From Purshia tridentata (lineage: Eukaryota > Streptophyta > Magnoliopsida > Rosales > Rosaceae): a DNA stretch of 27,613 nt. The translations under genes were made by a program, and so were the position numbers. The DNA lies in the NCBI GenBank assembly GCA_003254885.1, contig QANT01003589.1, positions 1 to 27,613 on the forward strand, written 5' to 3'. The notes beneath the pieces were generated by a model. It did not search any database. It was not told the origin of the DNA and saw only the letters and a program-made list of their open reading frames with translations. Below are positions 9,272 through 19,796 of the stretch, in pieces. Within the stretch, counting starts at the first letter, position 1. Each line of letters opens with the position of its first letter.

Positions 9272-10385
9272 CAAATTGCTTCAACAGCACCGACACTGTG
9301 GTTGTTTTTGTATAACACTCGCTCACTGACACCTCTTGAACTTCCCAAACAAGTTTGACGTCATATAAGTGATCCCACCCACTCTCTCTTTCTTTAATTT
9401 TTTTACTTTTAGTCTACCCTCTTGCAAGTTTTGACTGTTTTGCTTTGTTTGAAAAGTAAAATAAAATGGAATATGTAAAGGTCCTAAATCTGTTTGATGG
9501 GTAAAGTTTCGGACTGTTACAGGTCCTTTTCTTAGCTTACTTTCAAGGTGTTTCTCCCTTCATTGAAGTTATAGAAGTCTTGTCTTTCTTTTAGGGCATA
9601 TTGAAGTTATAGAAGTCTTGTCTTTTTTTCAGGACATGTTTAATAATCAGTAATAGAAATGACAACAATGGGAATCATTCTTATTCATGTGTTTACTTGT
9701 ATTTGGGATTGATTTCTATTACCATTCCTGTATTTAATTGTATTTGGAAATGATTCATATTACCATTCCCATGTTTACTAAACTTGAGAAAGGGAAAAAA
9801 TATGGTGGGGCCCACCAAAATCAGGAGTGGCATTCTTAATTTTGGGTGATTACCACTCTTTAGGGGGGTTCGGATTTGGGGAGGGGGAAAGGGAAAGAAA
9901 TTTTTTTTGTCGAAAATACCCCACATTTTTAATAAAAATCCAAAACTACCCTTATAGATAAATATAATTAAAGTGAAATTTTAAATTTGCAACTTAATTA
10001 TACATATTAAGTTCACTCTTATTCATATTCACTCTCGTTCCTGCTCACTCCCATTCATACACTCTCATTCCTACTTACTTCCATTTATATTCACTTTCAT
10101 TCCTACTAACTCACATTCATGTTCACTCTCATTCCTGCTTACTCTCATTCATGTTTAGTAAACATACCCTTCGTTCCACTTCACATGGGTATTTTTTTGA
10201 ATTTTTTAAGTGGTTCAGCTATTTATTGCGGACCTCTACTCTTAAAATTATAATTTTAACAATGTCAACGCATGAATAAAATCGTTTACTTTTTAGATCA
10301 CATATTAAAAATTATTTCTATAAAAATTCAATCAATCAAAAATTATTTAGTTATATAACTGTTGTTGCTTAAATAGAAAAAAATT
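9272..10385. repeat. Tandem duplication of the NAC2 5' flank, distal copy
   Basis: This is the second copy of the block at 8155-8944, split by an inserted element at 9632-10169. It contains no NAC exon. A short repeat of GAAGTTATAGAAGTCTTGTC at ~9566 and ~9603 lies just before the insertion. The 9080-9270 spacer between copies holds nothing I recognise. Confidence 0.75.
9632..10169. mobile_element. MITE-like non-autonomous element, ~540 bp
   Basis: The left end GGACATGTTTAATAATCA pairs with the right end, which reads GGGTATGTTTACTAAACA on the opposite strand. The insert is absent at the equivalent site of the proximal copy (8663-8666, TTCA). The flanking words TTCA (9628-9631) and TTCG (10170-10173) are a possible 3-4 bp target duplication. 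Such ends and a short duplication recall PIF/Harbinger (Tourist-like) elements. The right part holds an imperfect ~35-bp minisatellite of CATTCATRTTCACTCTCATT units (10020-10155). No transposase frame is present. Confidence 0.65.
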
Positions 10386-11206
10386 AAGGTTAATTGACTT
10401 TAAATATCAAATTTCAATAATTTTTTAGTTTAGCTACCAAAATTTAATACCATTTTAGATTAGGTACTAGTTGAAAAGTCAAACATAATAATATAGTAAA
10501 GGGCACTATAATTCACAAATATTACATCACATGTCACTACAATAAAAATATATATATATATTTATATTACATCCATACTATTATATTAATTTTTACTATA
10601 CTGTATTAAAACTAAAAAAAATCAATCCAATTATATCTTAACTGTGACTGTTTTATAATTTAGTTGTGATCTTAACTGTGACTATCTTACAATTTAGTTG
10701 TGATTGTCTTGATATGTTGAAAAAGACAACTCCCACCACTATACTAAGTATTATTTTGAGTAAAAGTATTGTTTTGACCTCTATTTATACTATATTGTAA
10801 TACAATTTTCTCTTAAAAAAAAATTTCAATTCAGTCACAACCTAATTGTGACTGTATCACATTTTAGCTGTGATTGTCATTCAGTCACAACTGAATTTGA
10901 AGTTGAGTGTCGTACAGTTACAACTAAAACTGAAGTTGAGACTATATTAACTAATTTCCAAGACAATATAAAAGTATCAAGGACAATTTTATCAAAACTT
11001 TATAACTTTTATCTAAGATCCATCATATATGAGCCAAAGGACAATAGAAGGGCAAATTTGTCAAACAAATAAAGCCCAAAACAAATGAGCTGTAAATTTG
11101 TGACCTATTCTAAAAATCAAGTTCATTAGTTAGTAACTAAACCTAAAAATTATAAGTAAAACTGATTTTCTAAAAAAGTATTGAAACTTGGTATTTAATC
11201 CTAAAT
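10384..11206. mobile_element. Inverted-repeat element, ~820 bp, with TGTGACT-rich interior
   Basis: The left end (TTAAATATCAAATTTCAATA, then TTTTTTAG) matches the reverse complement of the right end (TTAAATACCAAGTTTCAATA, then CTTTTTTAG). Arms of at least 30 bp are visible. The interior has repeated AACTGTGACT, TTAGTTGTGA and CAGTCACAACT words (10640-10710 and 10835-10930). It begins where homology between the two NAC2 flank copies stops. The superfamily is unclear and no coding capacity is evident. From 11207 to 12312 I see only AT-rich intergenic DNA, including a less AT-rich stretch at 11270-11500 that could be an old retroelement remnant. Confidence 0.6.
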
Positions 11207-12312
11207 TTCTATTGTTTTTTTCGTAAAATATGTATAATAGAAGTTAAATAGAATGTTCGGAACTGAAATTTGTTGTCGTCCCTAGATTAGCCCCCTTAAA
11301 AGAGGCATGAGTAGGCACAGAGCACGCTCGTCTGAGCAATGCCCTGAGGCCCAATTTCTTTGTGCTATAGACCATGGTTTGACGGATTCATGATCCAATG
11401 CGTCCTAATTTTTGTTGTGGTCATGGACCGGCCTTTCTTGATATCATATTCCGAGTTAGGCCCATCTATGTGTTAAAGTCGGCCTAATTCACAAATTTGG
11501 AGGTAGTAGACTTCGAATTCTCTTACATGATTGCCAATTCTTTGAACTTTCTCGGCGGTAATAGTATTATTAACGAAGATAAATTCGAAGTGCTAATGGC
11601 ACTTTTCATTAGTAGTGTTCAAATTGTCTTTGAGAATTTTCTTCCTTATCTCATTTATAAATATCATAAATAAAAATAAAACACAATATTAAAAAGGAAT
11701 ATCAAACAGATCACAAGCTGTTCCATTAATCCACTTCATGATTTTAATAGTGGCAGTTACTTTTTGATAGCTGTACTAGAGTATAAACATAAATTTCTTC
11801 ATGTGTTTTGCTCAAGTATGTTGGATATTGAAGGCGCGCGTGACCCTATAGTAGTGGGAGTTTTAAGTTTAGATATTTATATATAGGTTTTTTAGCAAGA
11901 TACTACTTGAATTTTGACTCGATTTGCATGTTACCACCTATTAATAGGATTCTTTTCACTTTAAAAAGAAAGCTAGAAAATATAATGATTAAGATGGCTC
12001 AATGTTGCTTTGGATTTTTCTTTTTCTTCTTAACTCTGCAGAATTGCAAAGTTAGGGAGAGAGAGAGAAGATGTTCCGTACTGTGGACTATATTTGTACG
12101 CAGTTAATTATATATAAATATCACCATGAAAGTAATTATATGAAGACATACTTGCTCTATTAAATTAAGAGGGATTTATAACGAACTCATGAGTCACTGA
12201 GATGCCATACAAGTACTAATTACTAATTAATTAAGTTTGGAGATACAGATTTATGTAAAACAAATGAAATTAAAGGACGTGTTAAAGTAGTGGATATATA
12301 TCGATCAGAAAT

Positions 12313-12690
12313 TCAGAACTCGAAGTTGATTTGTTCAAGCTTGAAACGTTCTTGGACTGATGAAATATACGTTGCAGCTTTGAGATCAATGCTGTCGTCA
12401 GCTGCAGCAGTGGATGGAATACTGACACCGTAATTAAGGTTAAACGGCTGCTGGTGCTGCTGGTGATCTGCTGCAGGTACAATAAACGACACCTTCTGTT
12501 TAGGCTGAGCAATAACATAGTCCTGGTGCACCACAAACCCCACTGATGCTGCTGATGAATAAGCCTGGCTTGGCTTAACCTTGTTGTTGTTGCTGCTGCT
12601 GCTGCTGCTATATTGCATTGAGGATGGCTTACAATAGAATGCCATCAACTTCCCCTTCATGAAGCCTCTGCGCTTCCTATTCGACTCCAT
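12313..12690 (-). CDS. Small intronless plant protein of unknown function (125 residues)
   Basis: A single uninterrupted frame starts with a basic segment (MESNRKRRGFMKGKLMAFYC). A Ser/Asn tract encoded by CTG/TTG-type triplet repeats follows, then a conserved-looking core (VGFVVHQDYVIAQPKQKVSF). It ends with YISSVQERFKLEQINFEF. The arrangement of a basic MKGKL start, a QDYVI core and a YISxVQERFKLE tail resembles a family of small plant-specific proteins of unassigned role that I recall only loosely, so I give no symbol. No signal peptide or membrane helix is seen. A TATA-like word (CTATATAG, minus, 12722-12729) sits about 35 bp upstream of the ATG, which would leave a very short leader. Coding status is supported by length, composition and termini that look structured. 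Confidence 0.65.
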   Translation of the reverse strand: MESNRKRRGFMKGKLMAFYCKPSSMQYSSSSSSNNNKVKPSQAYSSAASVGFVVHQDYVIAQPKQKVSFIVPAADHQQHQQPFNLNYGVSIPSTAAADDSIDLKAATYISSVQERFKLEQINFEF

Positions 12691-15280
12691 CTATCTATGT
12701 ATCAACTTTTAAGCTCCTTCTATATAGCTGGCAAGTTGAAAATGGCAAGTATTTAGTGCAACTCAGGGTCTAATATATAACACTTGGTTGGCTACTTTTC
12801 TTTTCTACTTTTTCTTTTTCAAAAGAAAAAATCTAATGGGATTTATGATGCATATATAGACATCATGATTGAGGATGCATATATGGCAGGGTTGTGGTGG
12901 ACTGGTCGACCCTCATAAACTAAAAATCTGGAAGCATAATCTCTTTAATTTTTTTAAGTCTTGGTCTATTATCTATATATGTATGGATTCCATATATTTT
13001 ATTCCGAATCCATCATATTTGTTTAGCAAGAACTTACTTTATAAGATATGGAGAGGATTAACTTACTTCTTTATACTTCCGGAACCAATTACTTATAGAA
13101 TAATTATGTCTTTCACATTATAATATCACTTATAGTCAACTATTGGACCTGCATGCTTAATGAACTAGCTAGATAGCTACCAACTTCGGGAACCATTCTC
13201 TTGGAGCTTGTTACCTAAGTCTAAGAGTTAGACTGTACAATAAATATAAACTAGTTAGCAGAGTACTCTGTTTTCCTTAATAAATATTCTTGATAGCTAG
13301 TCGATCAACTGCAATCTGGCAATGACATATACAGTTAATAATGCTTAAATATCTTTTAAGAGAATACTAGGAGAAAAGGGCCACATCTAGCTCCAACAAA
13401 ATTGTGCCATTTTAGGGAATTAAGTAAGAATTATGCTTCCCACACCACCACTAGTTAGGCTATTAGCTAGCAATTATATCATTCATAACAAAATATTGAT
13501 ATATGTATACATAAATGCAGATATTGCAGCAATATCATATCATATTATGGATCCTCATGATATATGATTCCCCAAAGTTCCAATGCGCTTTGTGATATAT
13601 ATCTTTTGGTTGCTTGATCCAGGAGACGAGCTGGGTATATGAATAAATTAAACAAATAGAAAGTACGTCTCCAAGCAGATAAGCTCGAATGATCTGATTC
13701 ATGTAAATATTAATTTCAAATAACTGAACATGGAAAAGAATATCATATCGATCATGCATATAATGGATAGGCAGATTACTAGATTAGCTTGCTAGCTTAG
13801 CTAGGCACTACCTCATGCTTCTTGTTTGTGTACTTGAATGAGCCATATAATGGATAATGGTGCTTCCCAGAGACCAGAGAGCAACCATATTTTGAATTTT
13901 TTTCATCTTTTTTTGAAAAAAAAAAAAAAAAAAANAAAAAAAGGAAAGAAAAACAAAACTTGCAGGGGAATATTATGTGGTGGATAAGAATAGTGTCTTT
14001 TTCAAAGTACACTACGCACTCTCTGATCCCACCACAAGCAGATTGCAGCAGCACTTTCATAAAATATCAGGATTAATTTAATTGCTTTTTATGTACTAAC
14101 TACTAAGCAAAGAATGCAAGTTCAGAGACACAGACATATATAATTACAGATATATTATGTTATAAGATCAGATGCTAAACTGTTTGATTAATTATATTAT
14201 ATGGGTTTGCTATTTTAGAAAACAAGATACACAAAATATACATATATTGAATTAGTTTGAATATTTGGAGATTGATGCAAAGAGAGAAAGAGCATCTGAT
14301 CTGAGCGGAGGTAGCTACTTTTGCATGATAGATGAAGCTGCGGTTAAGGACACTAGCAAATTGTGTTGGTTTGCTTTAATGGGAGATTTCATGTGCTAGA
14401 CAGTACGTAGAAAGTGATGATATCCAATATGCATTTTTTGAACTTTGAACTTTGAACTTTCACGGATAAGATATTCTACCTGCTGCTGATTGACAAGTCC
14501 ATCACATGCAATTCCTTCCCAACATATTCTCACCTCACCTATATGTGCAGCAAGTGGGTGCTTCAGTGCTGCTATTGGAATTCTTGTATTTTTGCTTCTT
14601 AATTTTATTGACTGTACTGTACAGTCTGTACGTAAATGGACTTGTTATATGTGCTTCATTGCTCCCACTCTCTGACCATTGATTTGTTCTTGTTTTGATG
14701 CCTAAAGTGATGGAACATTTGCATCAACCAAAAGTAGTTTAGTCGCTTTCCATGATTCCATCCACCCACAATTTTTGTGATTTGAGGTGTTTTAATTAGT
14801 TTTTGCTGCAATTACATATGTTTGTAGCAGTTGATCATCTGATTTATATTGTCGAATTAATGCAAGGAAATTAAATAAAAAGTGCTTACCTTAACATGAC
14901 AGTATGACAGCGTGCAGAGATCTCTTTTATACTTTCTTGGGGTCTTAATGGTTAAAGGCTGACATATGATATATATGTCCCCACTACCCCAAGATATTTA
15001 CTGAAATTAAGACGTAGTATGGAAGGAGAAAGAGAGCTGATAGAGGAGGTCAAAGGCTGGATGGAGTTTGAGGAGGTCAGGGGGTGGTCCAAGTTGGCCC
15101 ATTCATGTATTCCTTATAAATTTGTTTGGGTTTTGTTTCTTTTGCCTTCTTGGCTTAATACATCACACCAACTAAAACTTAGGCTAAGACAAGAAATGGG
15201 CTAAAGCCCGATGAAGTTTTCTGTTCTAAATGGGCAGCAGCAAGAGGCATGTATAGTTTTGCAAGCCAGAGACCAAGAGA
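12691..15280. other. Intergenic region without recognisable genes
   Basis: AT-rich DNA with a poly-A run at 13918-13942 that contains one undetermined base (13935), and a three-copy TTTGAAC repeat at ~14441-14460. The open frames here are short, lack family resemblance, and I do not support any of them. The lower part (below ~15280) may belong to the primary MIR171 transcript, which runs on the minus strand. Confidence 0.6.
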
Positions 15281-15288
15281 GTGAAGGT

Positions 15289-15361
15289 GATATTGGCACG
15301 GCTCAATCAGATTAAAGGACCCAACCATTGAGAACTTTGATTTGATTGAGCCATGCCAACA
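15289..15361 (-). ncRNA. MIR171: MIR171 precursor hairpin
   Basis: On the minus strand the 3' arm holds TGATTGAGCCGTGCCAATAT followed by C (15309 down to 15289). This is the 21-nt miR171 found widely in plants. The 5' arm holds TGTTGGCATGGCTCAATCAA followed by A (15361 down to 15341), the expected star strand. With a 2-nt 3' overhang at each end, 19 positions pair, two of them as G:U, and none is mismatched. The loop is 31 nt. Known role: miR171 guides cleavage of GRAS-family HAM/LOM transcripts, which control meristem maintenance and phase change. The opposite strand also folds, but it would place the variant sequence (GAGCCATGCC) in the mature position, so the minus strand is preferred. Confidence 0.93.
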
Positions 15362-15688
15362 TCATCATTCCACCACAATATTTACTACCTATATTAAACA
15401 TTAATTAAGGATGTCGATGAAGTAAGTAGGAAAACTTGAGAAAATCCATACATACAATAGCTAGTCTGGATGTGTGGATGCCTGACTTAACTTCAAATGC
15501 TTCTCTTATTCCCCGCCTTGCTGAGAGTTGTTGAACAGCCAAGGACCAAAGAAAACAGACAATTAATGAACTATGAGAAGCTAAGAAAAGTACTGCATGG
15601 TTATGGTTGATATAAGAAAGATGTTGAAATTGAGCAATGAGGAGTGTTGGGATAGAGAGAATGGTTGGGACTTTGAAATGAATGCTTT

Positions 15689-15698
15689 TTTATATAGG
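15689..15698 (-). promoter_or_regulatory. Possible TATA box for the MIR171 primary transcript
   Basis: The minus strand reads CCTATATAAAAAAG about 330 bp upstream of the hairpin. A start near 15660 would give a leader of ~300 nt before the stem-loop, a normal layout for a plant pri-miRNA. This is inferred from the motif and its position only. Confidence 0.4.
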
Positions 15699-16050
15699 CA
15701 AAGAGAAGAAAATGGTGTACAGAAAACAACTCCACAATCCTATATACAATAAAAATTGAAATATTGATTGTCTGGTTGATGTCAAACCTGATTTCATTTT
15801 TTATACCTGATGTAGTTCAGTAGATGTTGGAAAGATATCAAGTACTGTACCTATCCCCTAATGAATGGCTTCTAAAGTTTCATTTTCAGGTTTATTGTGT
15901 ACTATGACTGGTCATGTTAGCATCACCATTGCCCACCTGGTTTTTCTATTTAAGAAGCCCAAGGTTGAAGTCTTTAAAAGAGTTCCGTCAATCAGGCAGA
16001 TTCTCAGCTATTAGTTAGTTAATTAGTTACTAGTTACCTTAATTATAAGG

Positions 16051-16150
16051 CTTAATATGCTGCCTGATTTATGTAATCCATCTGCTCGACTGCTTTTTTA
16101 TGTGGGTAACTAAGGGGGGTTAGGTTACATCAATCAGGCAGCATTTTAAG
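16051..16150. other. Foldback with 29-nt arms between MIR171 and SPL
   Basis: The arm CTTAATATGCTGCCTGATTT... (16051-16079) matches the reverse complement of 16122-16150 at 25 of 29 positions, with a 42-nt loop. A partial third copy of the arm (TCAATCAGGCAG) lies near 15990. The geometry is similar to a microRNA precursor, but neither arm matches a microRNA I know. It could equally be a small inverted repeat of transposon origin. The rest of 15700-16860 shows no gene; its lower part may be MIR171 promoter and its upper part SPL 3' UTR. Confidence 0.5.
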
Positions 16151-16871
16151 CATTCTAATTGGTCAATTACAATCACTCCGAATAAAGTCAGTCACTGTTT
16201 TCTGTCTTTAACTTTGGCTTTAAGTTGAATATTCTGATATGGAAATCTCTTCAAGACTTCAAGGTCTGAGGCTGAGCTCAGCTCTATATCATACATATGT
16301 CAGAATTTACATATGCTTGGTCGCATTTTCTGTTCAGAATTCATTCATTCAAACAAGCTATATATGACTAATTGACTAATGGGAAATGTTTGGGAACAAT
16401 TGCTTTAATTGCCCCAGAAATTCTAGTGGGTTAGGACATCATTAAAGGTGGTGGCTTAGTGACAATGATTATTGACTTGCTTCCTCAACCATGGGATTAC
16501 AGATTACTCCGCCAGTATGAGTTACAAAGTCGCAGTTGCAGAATTCAAACTAACTGTTCATATGCTAGCTAGTGTACCCATCATTTACTCTGAGACTAGT
16601 AGTCCATTTCCATAAAAGAAGGGGGAGATAATTACAGAAAGAGGACTTAATTTATACATTAAAAGACAAATGATTCAGAACAACTAGCTGGTATCTGGGA
16701 GGAACTAGAAAGGAAGTCAATCCATTCAGAGCTGTGACATTACAAATTACAATACCATATATTAAAGGCTTATTGGGGAGTTTTGATATGGTTGACTTCT
16801 ACCAGGTAATTTATTCAACATTAGAAACCAGTAAAGTACAATAAGTAAGGCTGTATCAGAATTCTGACTGA

Positions 16872-18491
16872 CTATAAGAAAATTGGAAGCATTTGCGCCC
16901 CATTTTCTAACAAGCCATGATCAGGCCCCATAAGAAACATCATTTCTGGATTTACAGGTTTGTCCACCACATCATGGGAGGATGAGAATTGATCAGAACA
17001 GTTCATTTGTAGTCTCGAGTAGTCTAGGAGTTGACCTGCTGGATGAGTGACATTAGACTGAACCAAGTGGTTGGGAACCGTCACTGAATTTTGTGTTGGA
17101 TGAGATGACAGAAGATAGAGAGCACAACCCGAGTCAATGCTGGCTCGAGTTGTGTAAGAACCCCTTCTGCTTTCTGCAGGCGAGGCTGCAGTTTTTGGAA
17201 GTGGCTGGCACATGAAAGCTTGAGGGGCTGCTTGGTAACTGCCTGCAGCTTTAGGCTCATTTCTTTGCAAGAAGAAGAATTGCTTATCTCCTCCATTGAA
17301 GGGTTTGGGAGCACTTCGCTGGTCAATGGCATGCAACCACTGGCCACTTTTGGCCTCCGCAGGCCACATATTACTCACATTAGTGGATGCACAGAGCTGT
17401 GGACTACCAAATTGCAAGATTCTGGGACCTGAATGTCAGTTCCAAAGCCATTGCAATCAAAATGAAGAACCAAAGGAATGAAGACAAGAGTATTATAATT
17501 TATATGTTAAGAATGAAGATGGATATTAGCAGGGTACCACCAAAATATGCCTGTTCAGCTTATACTAATGACAATTTGGATTAGCTTATTTTCAGAAGTT
17601 GTTCTCAAGATCAGGTGTGCGAAATTAGTTTGAAAGTTGGAGAAATTAACAAGGCATGCAAGGTCTTGAAAATTAAACTCAGCCAATTTGGTGGGTGTCA
17701 ATTAACAATTGCAGTACAGAAGGAGTTGTGAATATAATATATCAAATTGAACACCACAACAAAAAACATAATTAATACCTTTGGAATTGGACAGGAAGTT
17801 GTTGGAAGTAAAGTAGAGGGATTCTGGTTTAGGCTTCCTCCGGCGCTGGTTGTGCCCACTAAGACGTTTCCTACAGCTGCGCTTCACCTCATCAAACTCC
17901 ACCAGAGAATGGAACCTACCAATTAATACTTGGAATCAAATATATATAATATGAAAACTGAAAATTAAGCATGGATGATGAATTGACACTATACCTGCTG
18001 CACTGCTGGCAGAATCGTTTTTGTTGACCCCTGATAATCACAACTGGGGTCTTGGAGTGGAGCTCGCACACTCTATGGCGTCGATGATACTCCCTGCAAC
18101 GATTCAGGTCTGCCTTGCAACCATCAACTAAGCATGAAACTTTCTGATGATGATGATGATCAGAAGTATTAACAAGTCTTCTACTGCTGGATGGTGACAC
18201 CATAAAAGTTGAGGGCTTTGGTTTGGGGTCCTTGATGATCAACTTAGTCATAGCTGGACCGTACAAGTGTCCTCCTTTATCTGAGACAAGCTTCAAATCC
18301 CCTAAAGTAGATCCAACTCTATTGATCATCTGGCCATCCGATTCTGAGGAGATGCAGGACCCAACCAGAGCAGAAAGTTGGTCACTGTCGTCTTTTAGCT
18401 TCATCCCATTTGAATCCCAAAGTTGTTCAAGTCCCACTCCATTGCAAAGCTCTAATACACTACTCCACTCGGTCCTACTCAGCTCTAGCAT
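16872..18491 (-). CDS. SPL13-like: SQUAMOSA promoter-binding-like (SBP-box) transcription factor, SPL13 type
   Basis: The model joins exons 17995-18491, 17779-17915 and 16872-17428 (GT-AG, in phase), giving 396 residues from the ATG at 18491. The SBP domain covers about residues 118-193. Its two zinc sites are complete: C120, C125, C142, H145 and C161, C164, H168, C180. The bipartite nuclear signal ([17 protein letters not shown]) overlaps the second site. The first SBP intron splits the Arg codon of CQQCSR, as is typical of this family. [11 protein letters not shown] just after the domain and ALYLLSS near a miR156/157 site place it in the SPL13/SPL16 group; the exact orthologue is uncertain. 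SPL proteins bind GTAC-core promoters and drive vegetative phase change and flowering. The N-terminus may begin in a further upstream exon (see 18589-18622). Confidence 0.9.
17106..17125 (-). promoter_or_regulatory. miR156/miR157 target site in the SPL coding sequence
   Basis: The mRNA sense (minus strand) reads GTGCTCTCTATCTTCTGTCA. It is fully complementary to the first 20 paired positions of the miR157 form, with one mismatch at the terminal base; against the common miR156 form there are two mismatches. It lies in the last exon and encodes part of ALYLLSSH, the normal position for SPL genes. The plus strand therefore looks like miR157 itself, but no foldback partner is nearby, so this is a target and not a MIR gene. 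Confidence 0.92.
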
Positions 18492-18588
18492 TGGTCTGGT
18501 TTTTCCGAGTCGAGTCCTTGCTAGAGATCATTCATATAAGCAATTAGGCAGGAGTTAAGTTCCAAGAAATTGGGTTGAACATAATTAC

Positions 18589-18622
18589 CACTATCCGAAA
18601 CAGGGAAGGTCAAAGGATTCAT
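18589..18622 (-). CDS. Possible additional 5' coding exon of the SPL gene
   Basis: An ATG at 18622 opens a short frame (MNPLTFPVSDS) ending in a good donor (AGTG|GTAATT). Splicing to the acceptor at 18521 (CTCTAG|CAAGG) would join in phase to the codons upstream of the ATG at 18491, adding 21 residues. The implied intron is only 68 bp. Without splicing, an in-frame TGA at ~18526-18528 separates the two ATGs. Both starts are possible. From 18623 to 19439 I see no other gene; the 147-codon plus-strand frame there (18890-19333) looks random. Confidence 0.35.
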
Positions 18623-19439
18623 TGCAAAGTGCAAACTCAAGTTGGAATCAATGAGTAGCTCCACAAATCTAATTTAATCACCCACTCACACTAGTGATAG
18701 GGAATATAATAAAATATACTAGAATGAGAAACCACAAAAATCCAGCCAAGATGGACCACCTGAGGCTGAGAGTTTGTTAGTTTTTGCTTCTGATTTTCTG
18801 CTTGTCTCGAATTTGGTTTTTTTTTTTTAAATTTATTTGGTGAAGTTGTGAAACCATAAAATATAATATACATAATTAAACAATATATAATGCTTAAGAT
18901 AATAAAAGGGAAAGGAATGGTAAAGAAAGAGACAGGTATTGTTGATAGGAGCACTTTCGACTTTATGAACAGTTTCACAAATTTTAATGGTCAACAATCA
19001 ACATGGACGAAAGTATCAAAAGCTTTCATATGTGATATACCTTATTATGTGTATATATATATATCAGTGTTTCGGTATCGAATCAGGACCATGAGTATGA
19101 TTGATGATGAATTCCAAAAATGGTATAAAATTAATTTTAATCACGCTTGGGGTGGCTTAATTAGGATAACTGAAGATAAGCATGAGTATTATTCAACACT
19201 TTCTTTAAATAATAGTGATGAAAGTCGTACTGGTGCCAACTGCCAAGTGCCCACGTCCACTGGTTTAATTTTGTTAATTTCATGGTTGGGTACTTTGGTG
19301 CGTGGATTGTTTAATGGTATGGGACCACCATAGGTATATATATATATGTACAGTTGTCACTTGTCACTTGTCATCAACAGTCATAAGATATGACTTTTCA
19401 ACTATCTGGTGTAGGATTAACATACTCTTAAGTAAATCT

Positions 19440-19796
19440 ATTTGTCCTGCACTTTAATGGGATTTGTATTGGTCTTATCAAATTGATGCCGAAAGGAGCC
19501 AAAGAACTTTAAAATCTCATTGGTTGGAACATATTGGACGCTCCATGTCGCGTTTTATATATAGTCTCATTTAACAAAATAAACTTAAGAGTATTATTAT
19601 TCACATTTCATACCCTATTTTTTTATTCACCCTATAATTTTTTTTGAAAATATTTTATATTGAAAATGTGAAATCTTACATAATAATTTATAAATGTTTG
19701 CGTCACTCCTACTATTGATAATTAATACAACAAATGAGATTTTAAGTTCTTTGATAAAAGAATACAAATCCAATTAGAGTGCAGGACAGGACAAAT
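19440..19796. mobile_element. Foldback MITE-like element, ~360 bp
   Basis: The left arm (from ATTTGTCCTGCACTTTAATG, 19440-~19527) pairs with the right arm (~19730-19796), which contains ATTTGTCCTGTCCTGCACT on the opposite strand. Both arms then continue with GGATTTGTATT and, further in, AAAATCTCATT plus GTTG. The left arm has ~20 extra bases and the right arm a 5-bp repeat (CCTGT). No clear target duplication is seen. From 19797 to 21010 the DNA is AT-rich and without recognisable genes. Confidence 0.65.

Noticed and set aside
13797-14060. 87-codon minus-strand frame
   Set aside because: It runs through a poly-A/poly-T tract with an undetermined base and shows no family features.
17106-17125. 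Plus-strand sequence identical to miR157
   Set aside because: It lies inside the SPL coding exon in the standard target position, with no complementary arm nearby.
18890-19333. 147-codon plus-strand frame upstream of SPL
   Set aside because: Composition is AT-driven with no domain-like pattern and no recognisable homology; the length is possible by chance.
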